DNA from: Diplosphaera chodatii
Lineage: Eukaryota > Chlorophyta > Trebouxiophyceae > Prasiolales > Stichococcaceae
Direction of reading: 5' to 3'
DNA length: 64,000 bases
Assembly (NCBI GenBank): GCA_032358165.1
Contig: JAALGY010000010.1
Span: 558,001-622,000, forward strand
Positions 55,769 through 64,000 of the stretch are shown here, piece after piece. Below the pieces are notes generated by a model that worked only from the letters and a program-made list of their open reading frames with translations, had not been told where the DNA came from and searched no databases. The translations under genes and the position numbers were made by a program. Numbering within the stretch: position 1 is the first letter of the stretch; every line of letters starts with the position of its first letter.

Positions 55769-56551
55769 ATGGCACCGGACAGGCAGCATGGAGCTCCAGA
55801 GCAGCATGCAGCACCCGCGCCAGCAGCTCCCAGCAGCCAGCCTGCAACATCAGCAACGGCATCAGCAGCAGCATTGCCACAGCAGCCAACAGCAACCAGC
55901 CGGCCCAGCATTGATCCACAACAGCAGCCGCGGCTCCCAGCACGCAGCAGCAGCACTGGTTCAGCAGCATGGGTCTTCAGCGGCTTGGATTTTGCAGCAG
56001 GCAGCAGCAGCGATGTTGCCGCAGCGGCAGTACAGGGTTTCTGCACCAGCAAGCTTTGCTTGCAAGATGCTGCACAGCACATCACCGTGATGCGTGTCAG
56101 CAAGCAGAAGACCGGTCTGGCTGTTGTCAGCATTGACGATGGTGCTTTTGTGCGCAGGATGTGCAGCGCGAAAGCGCGCCTTCCCCGCACTTGCGGTGTT
56201 TCAGTTTTTGAGAGTGTGGCACCACAGCGTCGGGACGCAGCGGCACAGCTGCGCAGGAGCCAGCACCATGCAGCCCAGGACGCAGCTCCGGTGGCGAACG
56301 CACGCCGCGCAGCCGCAGATGCTATGCAATTTGCACAGCATCACCTCGCGCCGCGCCGGCAGCGGCGGCCAAGCGCTCTTGGCCCTCACCCTGCTGTTGC
56401 TCCCCTTGGCATTGCATCACGCTTTGCTGTGCTGCCTGTTGAGCCCACTTCTCACACATCAGCTGGTGGCCCCACTTTGGCTGAGGGCATATCACCCTCT
56501 CCAGCAAAGGCGCCAGCCACCCCCAAACCCACCCCCAACCATGTCTGCTAG
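55769..56551 (+). CDS. LINE-A ORF1 protein, 260 aa
   Basis: By position this is the ORF1/Gag-like protein that in LINEs binds element RNA. It starts at ATG 55769, 30 bp from the element 5' end, in frame with an open stretch that begins in the flank, so the first in-element ATG was chosen. Residues 1-75 are Ala/Gln/Ser-rich. A more structured centre reads HITVMRVSKQKTGLAVVSID, then GVSVFESVAPQRR, followed by a His/Gln/Arg-rich stretch (AAAQLRRSQHH) and a Pro-rich C-terminus (PATPKPTPNHVC). No CCHC knuckle or clear RRM signature can be called by eye. The stop is TAG at 56549-56551, directly in frame with ORF2. Function is inferred from position only. Confidence 0.6.
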   Translation: MAPDRQHGAPEQHAAPAPAAPSSQPATSATASAAALPQQPTATSRPSIDPQQQPRLPARSSSTGSAAWVFSGLDFAAGSSSDVAAAAVQGFCTSKLCLQDAAQHITVMRVSKQKTGLAVVSIDDGAFVRRMCSAKARLPRTCGVSVFESVAPQRRDAAAQLRRSQHHAAQDAAPVANARRAAADAMQFAQHHLAPRRQRRPSALGPHPAVAPLGIASRFAVLPVEPTSHTSAGGPTLAEGISPSPAKAPATPKPTPNHVC

Positions 56552-59500
56552 GGGTGTTGGGGCCGGGCTGCGCCCGGCGCAATCCGGTCCCCTAACAGCG
56601 CCCTGTCTGTGCTGAGCCTGAACGTCCAGGGGTGGCTGACCAGAGATGCATCTGCGCTATCGCAGGTCATCAAGGCGGCTGACTTCGACGTGCTGGCCTT
56701 CAGCGAGACGTGGGCGCGGGAGGGGACCGACGCGCCGGAGCTGGACGGCTTCACATCCGTCCTTCACCTGCCGCGGAGCCGGCGTCAGCAGCGTGGCGGT
56801 GCACGTGGCGGCCTCGCTGTCTACGTCGCCGACAAGCTTGCATCATCGGTGACACACTTGTCAACTGGACCCCAAAACTGCTATGCTGTTTTGAGGTTTG
56901 ACAAGGCTGTCGGTCAGGAGGAGGATGCTTACATGATTCCATGCTACATACCACCCGAGGGAAGCCCATCCTTTGATGGCAAGGGCCCTGCGGTCTGGGA
57001 GGCGTTACGTGAGGAGGTGAGCGCCACCTGCCGCATGGGGCATGTGTTTGTTGTTGGAGACTTGAACGCACGCACCAGCACCTGCCCGGACTTTCCGGGT
57101 CTGTCGATCACCCTGTCACAGAGGAGTTCTGCCCTCCACCGCCCCTCCTGTGCAGTCACAGCGGCACAGCCGCGACAGCAGGGAGCGGCCCAACAGGTGG
57201 GGCAGGGCTCTGCTTGACATGTGTGTTGAGACATCCGTCAGGATTGCTAACGGTCGTGTTTCAGGAGATGAGGAGGGACAGGTCACTTTTGTTAGCCAAA
57301 GTCAGGTGGGCAGCAGCCTGATTGACTATGTGCTTGCAAGTGCTGATGCATTCCCTTTGATTCATTCCCTAACAGTACTCCCCGCTCCTGAGTCGGACCA
57401 TGCAGCCTTGCATCTGCTCATCAAGAGGACCGCCGCCGCTCAGCAGCCGCTCCCACGTCGCCAGCGCCGCCGCCATCAGCAGCAGCAACCGCAGCAGCCC
57501 ACGACCCAGCAGCCCCTGCGCCTCGGCGCAGCGCAGCTGGAAGTGTGGCAGCAGCGCCTGCAGCAGCCTGATGCGGCAGCCCAACTGGTCGACATTGCAG
57601 CGGCAGCAGATGCCGCCCAGGTACCCGATGACATGCATGCTGTGGGCATGCAGTTCGATCAGCTCATTGAGACCACGCAGGTTGAGGTGGCTGCAACGGC
57701 GCCGGCCGCCAAGGGGCGGCGGCGGGACCGCAACGCTGTGCCTCGCTGGTGGGATGCTAACCTGGCCCGCGGACGCCGCGCAGCGCGGCAAGCCGCGCGG
57801 CGCGACCCGCAGTCACCGGCTGCTCGCGCGCTCCGCCAGCAGTACCAGCACCTGCTACGCCGCACACAGCGCCAGTGGACCCGCAGTCAGGCTCTTGCCC
57901 TCACTGAACTGGCTCGATCAACCAACTCCAAAAAGTTCTGGCAAAAGTTCAAACCTGCTAAGAAGCGGGCGTGTCCCATAGCAGATGATGTGATGCTTGA
58001 CTCCTTCCGGAAACTGCTGGATGCCCCCACAGATTCATCAAGCACTGCAGGTACCTCGGGTAGTGGTGCTGCGCCACCTTTTGCCGACGGGAGCGAGCTC
58101 AACTCGCCCTTCACAGCCGGCGCCGTGCAACAGGCTATAGGAGCCCTGCGCGGAGGCAAAGCAACGGTGGGCCTGCTCAAATTGGATGCTTTATCTGTTG
58201 CAGCGGCGCAGCTTGCACCTTGTCTTGCATCTGTTTTTAACGCTTGTCAAAGGGTGGCAGCGTTGCCAAGGGGCTGGGCTCTGTGCGGCATCACGCCGAT
58301 TCACAAGGGGGGCGACACATCCGATCCGGGTAATTACCGTGGCATTGCTGTTGGCTCTTTATTGGCAAAGCTGTATGCTTGCATGCTTCACGAAAAGCTT
58401 ATGAGGTGGACCGAGCAGCACCAGCTGCGCGCACGCGGACAAGCGGGCTTCCGCAAGGACCACCGCACCACCGATCAAACCTTCGTCGTTCGCACCCTCA
58501 TTGAGAAGGCCAAGGCAGATAAGCAGCCTCTATACTCTTGCTTTGTCGATTTCAAGAAAGCATACGACACTGTACCTCGTGATTTGCTTTGGGAGAAGCT
58601 GCAGCGGATTGGGGTGCATGGGGAGTTTCTGAGGGGCGTGCAGGCACTGTATGCTGATGTGCCCATGGCACTGCAGTTTGAGGGGGGAATGTCCGACACA
58701 TTTCAGAGCACTCTGGGGGTTAAGCAGGGATGTCCACTATCTCCAACCCTTTTCGGGATTTACATTGACGATTTCCAAGCGGAGCTGGAGGCTGCCGGCG
58801 CGGACCTGGACCTGCCCACCCTGTGTGGTGTGCAGGCACCTGCCCTCTTCTATGCAGATGATCTGGACCTGGTGTCCACATCCGTACGCGGCCTGCAGGC
58901 GCAGCTCGACCTGCTGGAGTCGTACTGCAAGCGGTGGCGCCTCACCGTCAACGTGAAGAAGACTAAGGTCGTGGTGTACGGAGCCCAGGCTGCTGCACCA
59001 CCGGTTCTCACCTACATGCATGCTCCCATCGAAATGCTGGACTCGTTTACATATTTGGGGGTTGACATTTCCAGTCGTAGTTCTTTTGCTGCCGCTAGCA
59101 TCGGCAGAGCGGCCTCCGCCCAGCGCGCCGCACTTGCATTGCAGCATCGTTGCCATGACCTGAGCTTGCATGACCCAGCACTGCAGCTACACTTGTTCGA
59201 TGCACTAGTACGTCCTGTTATGCTTTATGGTGTCGAAACATGGGGACCGGGGGCGTTGTGCGGTAGTGGCATGGACACTTGTGAGCTTGTCCATCGGAAG
59301 TTTCTTCGGTCTGTTCTTGGAGTGCGTACAGGCACTCCCAACGTGGCGGTGTTGGGGGAGCTTGGGCGATTCCCGGTGGCACACACGGCAACGCTGGCCA
59401 TCTGCCGGTTCTGGAACCGGCTGGTCGCAATGCCGGACACACGCCTCACCAAGCAGGCATTCCTGGAGAACTGTGCTCTGGCCACCCGGCCGGGGCGCAG

Positions 59501-60065
59501 CAAGACCAGCTCAGCATGCTGGGCTGCCCAGGTGTGCTCGTTCCTGCACTTCATGTCACCCATCGTTGACGGCGTGCCGCAGCGCATTGACACTTCGGTT
59601 GTCAGTGCACACCTGCAGCGCCGCACATTCGATGCTGTGAATGGCAGCGACCTGCGCAAAGTGCGTGAGTGGCTGGGAGTCAGGGGCCCTGTGAACGGTG
59701 ACAACTACCAGCTGGCCGGCTACTTGCAGGCAGTCGCCTCCAAGACCGGTCGTCGGCGGTTAGCACAGTTTCGGATGGGCAGTCACATGCTGGGGGTGGA
59801 AACAGGGAGGTGGCAGCGTCTGCCGCGGGCAGAGCGGCTGTGTCAGCGGTGTAGCTGCGGCGTGGTGGATGATGAGGCGCACATGGTCTGGGGGTGTCCT
59901 GCTCTAGTAGATCAGAGGGTGCAGCATTCTGAGCTGTTTCAGGACAGCGACATCACCTCAGTGGCGGACTTTATGCAGCAGGATGCCGGGCAACTGGCAG
60001 CCTTTTTGCGTGTTTGTCATGATCATTGTGCAGAGTTGGAGGGGTGTACATCCAACCGGGATTGA
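56552..60065 (+). pseudogene. LINE-A ORF2, broken by two single-base deletions
   Basis: The frame continues from ORF1 after the TAG (GRAAPGAIRSPNSALSVLS) and keeps SLNVQGW, SETW and GDLNART. At ~57100 (CCGGGTCTGTCG instead of CCGGGATCTGTCG) and ~57129 (GTTCTGCCC instead of GTTCCTGCCC) one base is missing each time. The rest of the endonuclease and the whole RT are thus shifted by two. From 57150 the shifted frame is open through FVDFKKAYD, FYADD and the knuckle to the stop at 60065. Confidence 0.85.
56561..56579 (+). promoter_or_regulatory. GC-rich stem-loop after ORF1 stop
   Basis: GCCGGGC-TGC-GCCCGGC forms a perfect 7-bp stem with a 3-nt loop, 11 nt after the TAG that separates ORF1 and ORF2. 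Such a structure downstream of a stop can favour read-through or re-initiation. No test is possible from sequence alone. Confidence 0.55.
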
Positions 60066-60198
60066 TTGGACCCATTCTGTCAGCGGGGAGTGAACGGTTT
60101 CGGACACGACTCGTTGTGCATGTTGCTCTGGGTTATTCCGCCAGAGCCTGTGGCTAGGCCAAAATGGCCCACCACCAGTATGTAATCAATGTCAATGT

Positions 60199-60418
60199 CC
60201 TGCATTTCCTTGTGGTTTCAGTGTCCTCCATCGACATATTTCGAACATGACGTTTTGATGACATACTCAGCCGCCCTCACGTTCACACGTGAGAAGCCGC
60301 ATTGTGCCGCAGAGCCTTGCTCTTGAGCTTGGTTCTGGTCTGGACGCCCTTTGTAAAAAACAAACAAACAAACAAAAAAACAAACAAACAAACAAACAAA
60401 CAAACAAACAAACAAACA
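60199..60418 (+). mobile_element. LINE-B/D 3' end with (CAAA)n tail
   Basis: CTGCATTTCCTTGTGG to a tail of ~14 units (one reads CAAAAAAA). Joined directly to minisatellite. Confidence 0.82.
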
Positions 60419-60830
60419 CCTCACCTGCCAGCACCCGCCGTCGCCTTCACCTTCGCTTTCGGTCCCATCCTGGACTCCCATCGCCGCTCACCATCACCTA
60501 CACCCTCACACCTCACCTGCCAGCACCCGCCGTCGCCTTCACCTTCACTTTCAGTCCCATTGCCTTTTTGCGGGTTTGTCATGATCATTGTGCAGAGTTG
60601 GAGGGGTGTACATCCGACCGGGCTTGAGTGGAACCATCCTGTCAGCGGGGAGTGAACGGTTTCGGACACGACTCGTTGTGCATGTTGCTCTGGGTTATTC
60701 CGCCAGAGCCTGTGGCTAGGCCAAAATGGCCCACCACCAGTATGTAATCAATGTCAATGTCAAATGCCATCCTGGACTCCCACCGCCACTCACCTTCACC
60801 TATACACCCGTACCTCGCCTGCCCAGTCTG
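60419..60830 (+). repeat. LINE-B minisatellite interrupted by LINE-A
   Basis: About two 92-bp units around a LINE-A 3' fragment (60561-60766). CCAT is on both sides of the LINE-A, and its 3' junction is again ATG|CCATCCTGG. Confidence 0.85.
60561..60766 (+). mobile_element. LINE-A 3' fragment at the CCATCCTGG site
   Basis: Only AFLRVCHDHCAELEGC onward, 3' UTR and TCAATGTCAAATG tail. Confidence 0.83.
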
Positions 60831-61497
60831 CACTGGACCAAGATCAAGAACAAGAGCAAGAACAAGAGCGAGACCAAGACCTTAGTAGAATGATAACACC
60901 TAGCAGCGGCCACCCGCGGAGCCCGCGCGGATGGGAGCACCTCCCGCAGAAGACCCTGGTGCCCGGTGTTGTGCATATCGGACAGCTTGCGGCGTCAGCC
61001 GCCAGCCCTCTGTTGTTTGCCAGCGCCAGCCCTCAGTCCTCTTTGGGTTTGGTTGCTTTCACCAGCATGCAGGGCGCCTCGCAGCGTATCCGGTCCCAGC
61101 GGGCCCAGAGCTCGGCGTACTGGTACGCAACCGGTCCCTGCATGTCTGCGCGGGGTTCTCTGGGTTTACCCGCGGGTGCCGTGGCACGTGGACAGACAGA
61201 CGTTACGACATTTCTAGGATGATAGACCCGCAGCGGTGCGACTCAGCCGCGTGTGCGTGGCATTGCTGCCGCCGCCGCTAGGTCCCCGCACTTGTACGAC
61301 CGTTAGGTAGCCTTCCTCATCGGGACTATTGCCTTGCGCTGGTCTCATGGGCCCTGCATTCCCTTGTGGTTTCAGTGTCCTCCATTGACATATTTCGAAC
61401 ATGACGTTTTGGTGACATACTCAGCCGCCCTCACGTTCACACGTGAGACGCCGTATTGTGCCGTAGAGCCTTGTTCTTGAGCTTGGTTCTGGTCTGG

Positions 61498-63079
61498 CAT
61501 TGACATTGATTACATGCTGGTGGTGGGCCATTTTGGCCTAGCCACAGGCTCTGGCGGAATAACCCAGAGCAACATGCACAACGAGTCGTGTCCGAAACCG
61601 TTCACTCCCCGCTGACAGGATGGTTCCACTCAATCCCGGTTGGATGTACACCCCTCCAACTCTGCACAATGATCATGACAAACCCGCAAAAAGGCTGCCA
61701 GTTGCCCGGCATCCTGCTGCATAAAGTCCGCCACTGAGGTGATGTCGCTGTCCTGAAACAGCTCAGAATGCTGCACCCTCTGATCTACTAGAGCTGGACA
61801 CCCCCAGACCATGTGCGCCTCATCATCCACCACGCCGCAGCTACACCGCTGACACAGCCGCTCTGCCCGCGGCAGACGCTGCCACCTCCCTGTCTCCACC
61901 CCCAGCATGTGACTGCCCATCCGAAACTGTGCTAACCGCCGACGACCGGTCTTGGAGGCGACTGCCTGCAAGTAGCCGGCCAGCTGGTAGTTGTCACCGT
62001 TGACAGGGCCCCTGACTCCCAGCCACTCACGCACTTTGCGCAAGTCGCTGCCATTCACAGCATCGAATGTGCGGCGCTGCAGGTGTGCACTGACAACCGA
62101 GGTGTCAATGCGCTGCGGCACGCCGTCAACGATGGGTGACATGAAGTGCAGGAACGAGCACACCTGGGCAGCCCAGCATGCTGAGCTGGTCTTGCTGCGC
62201 CCCGGCCGGGTGGCCAGAGCACAGTTCTCCAGGAATGCCTGTTTCGTGAGGCGTGTGTCCGGCATTGCGACCAGCCGATTCCAGAACCGGCAGATGGCCA
62301 GCGTTGCCGTGTGTGCCACCGGGATCGCCCAAGCTCCCCCAACACCGCCACGTTGGGAGTGCATGTGCGCACACCAAGAACAGACCGAAGAAACTTCCGA
62401 TGGACAAGCTCACAAGTGTCCATGCCACTACCGCACAACGCCCCAGGACCCCATGTTTCGACACCATAAAGCATAACAGGACGTACTAGTGCATCGAACA
62501 AGTGCAGCTGCACTTTGGGTCATGCAAGCTCAGGTCATGGCAACGATGCTGCAATGCAAGTGCGGCGCGCTGGGCGGAGGCCGCTCTGCCGATGCTAGCG
62601 GCAGCAAAAGAACTACGACTAGAGATGTCAACCCCCAAATATGTAAACGAGTCCAGCACTTCGATTGGAGCATGCATGTAGGTGAGAACCGGTGGTGCCG
62701 CAGCCTGGGCTCCGTACACCACGACCTTAGTCTTCTTCACGTTGACGGTGAGGCGCCAGCGTTTGCAGTACGACTCCAGCAGGTCGAGCTGCGCCTGCAG
62801 GCCGCGTACGGATGTGGACACCAGGTCCAGATCATCTGCATAGAAGAGGGCAGGTGCCTGCACACCACACAGGGTGGGCAGGTTCAGGTTCGCGCCGGCG
62901 GCCTCCAGCTCCGCTTGGAAATCGTCAATGTAAATCCCAAAAAGGGTTGGAGATAGTGGACATCCCTGCTTAACCCCCAGAGTGCTCTGAAATGTGTCGG
63001 ACATTCCCCCCTCAAACTGCAATGCCATGGGCACATCAGCATACAGTGCCTGCACGCCCCTCAGAAACTCCCCATGCAC
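61498..63079 (-). mobile_element. LINE-A, 5'-truncated
   Basis: Tail to GVHGEFLRGVQ in the RT domain. A base is missing near 62322 (CCGGGATCGCC for CCGGGAATCGCC) and TTTGGGTCATG replaces TGCTGGGTCATG at ~62516, so the frame is broken twice. Confidence 0.85.
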
Positions 63080-63093
63080 CCCCTTTGTAAGCA

Positions 63094-63243
63094 ACAAACA
63101 AACAAACAAACAAACAAACAAACAAACAAACAAACAAACAAACAAACAAACAAACAAACAAACAAACAAACAAACAAACAAACAAACAAACAAACAAACA
63201 AACAAACAAACAAACAAACAAACAAACAAACAAACAAACAAAA
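63094..63243 (+). repeat. (CAAA)n microsatellite, about 37 units
   Basis: Almost perfect tetranucleotide run of ~150 bp forming the 3' tail of a LINE-B. Other tails in the window have 5-14 units. Confidence 0.93.
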
Positions 63244-63358
63244 CCTCCTGGGAGTCCAGGATGGGACTGGTAGTAAAGGTGAAGCTGACGAGCCTTGTTC
63301 TTGAGCTTGGTTTTGGTCTGGACGCCCTTTGTGAAAACAAACAAACAAACCAACAAAC
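63244..63358. mobile_element. Right-edge LINE-B remnants
   Basis: One partial minisatellite unit (GGAGTCCAGGATGGGACTGG, minus sense), then 70 bp of LINE-B 3' end in plus orientation (GTTCTTGAGCTTGG to a short imperfect CAAA tail). Last repeat before single-copy DNA. Confidence 0.75.
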
Positions 63359-64000
63359 ATCTCTACTGATCCTCGCACTGCAGTCACGACTGAAAAGCTG
63401 CTGCGCTATTGATCTTGAGGCTGCACATGCTGTCCCCAACAGGGTGGCTGCATAGCCACGATACAATAATTGTTGCAGACGGTTGCTTGGATGCTGCTGT
63501 TGGCATGGCTAATGCTTGCGCAACACTCTAGGTAAACATCTACGGCTGATCTGGATGGCTTGCTGGGTGCTGGCACCAGCAAACTGAAAGTGCTCAATGG
63601 CATATGTTTAGGTGGTTGGCTGGATACCCCGAATTAGCATGGCTTATGCTGTTACTGAGAATTCGGAATTGAAGATCTCGAGGGCTGTGGCTGATCAAGG
63701 GGCGCAGCTGCATCTCTGCAGCCGGCGGGCGCTTTGCGCTGGGCCTTGGCTATGTCGGAGCATGGCTGTGGCGGCTGCTGCATCAACATCCCCCGTATAA
63801 GATATGCAGCTGAAGTTGCAAGCCAGGGCGTCTTTCAGACTCATGAGACTAAACTGCAGCATGCACAGCAACCTTGAGCAAGCTCCCTGTAACACCAGCC
63901 GCAAATGCATCCACTTAGGCGGTGGTTGCGCAAACCTTTGCGAAGAATACTTGTACACATTTTTAGTCAAGGTCTTTTTGAACAGGATTTCTCCTGGATC
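63359..64000. other. Single-copy sequence at right edge, no gene recognised
   Basis: Base composition resembles the 1-6740 flank. Open frames are short and without motifs. It may be the non-coding edge or an intron of a gene outside the window. Confidence 0.45.

Larger units (their letters stand above)
55739..60198 (+). mobile_element. LINE-A, only copy with ORF1 and 5' region (~4.46 kb)
   Basis: Contains a 5' leader of ~30 bp, ORF1 (55769-56551), ORF2 (56552-60065, two frameshifts), a 3' UTR of ~130 bp with the two stems and TGTAA, and the tail TCAATGTCAATGTC. Flanks CTGCATTCCCCTGCGG... (before 55739) and CTGCATTTCCTTGTGG... (after 60198) match over 26 bp with a few differences. Confidence 0.85.
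60831..63243 (+). mobile_element. LINE-B 3' end with extremely long (CAAA)n tail
   Basis: 60831-61497 covers the conserved 3' part to GGTTCTGGTCTGG. A minus-strand LINE-A (61498-63079) interrupts it. CCCTTTGTAAGCAAC and ~37 CAAA units follow at 63080-63243. About three target bases (ACG) are missing at the LINE-A junction. Confidence 0.75.

Noticed and set aside
63074..63304. ORFs encoding Thr-Asn-Lys-Gln or Leu-Phe-Val-Cys repeats
   Set aside because: Frames of the (CAAA)n tract; a tetranucleotide repeat has no stop in these frames.
63612..63800. Small ORFs in the right flank
   Set aside because: Short, no motifs, non-protein-like composition; nothing to support a gene.

Overview
The window looks like nuclear DNA of a green alga, most likely trebouxiophyte/chlorophyte. 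Reasons: an intron-dense (17-exon) mitochondrial-type ABC half-transporter gene, short GT-AG introns plus two apparent GC-AG introns, a three-exon thioredoxin gene with a possible plastid leader, plant/algal-type telomeric units (CCCTAAA/TTTAGGG), and the green-algal poly(A) signal TGTAA just before the 3' tails of both LINE families. I cannot name the species.

Layout. 1-6740 is ordinary single-copy sequence: the thioredoxin gene (588-1317, minus) and, divergently, an Atm1/ABCB7-type ABC transporter gene (2234-6457, plus). 6741-63358 is one continuous island of retroelements nested in each other, with no host gene that I can support. 63359-64000 is single-copy again, with no recognisable gene.

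Four repeat families build the island; names are mine. LINE-A: a ~4.5 kb APE-endonuclease LINE with ORF1, ORF2 (endonuclease, reverse transcriptase, C-terminal CCHC knuckle) and a (TCAATG)n 3' tail. LINE-B: a second non-LTR element, seen only from the C-terminal zinc region of its reverse transcriptase downstream, with a 92-bp minisatellite in its 3' region and a (CAAA)n tail. Element D: a ~1.39 kb element without a convincing ORF that shares the last ~250 bp and the tail of LINE-B, so it is probably a non-autonomous rider. SINE-C: ~225 bp, with a tRNA T-arm/B-box-like head and a (CCATT)n tail.

Matching target-site duplications let much of the nest be peeled back. Element D (13750 to about 39470) holds a LINE-B (14061-38104). 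That holds another LINE-B (14120-21271) and a minus-strand LINE-B (23255-34677). These in turn hold element D copies, LINE-A copies and SINEs, to a depth of five. Two LINE-A copies keep an open endonuclease-RT frame (14704-18350 and 27423-31049). The only copy with ORF1 (55739-60198) has a broken ORF2. A dense self-nesting LINE cluster bounded by single-copy DNA resembles the Zepp-type clusters reported at algal centromeres and subtelomeres; that role is an inference here.
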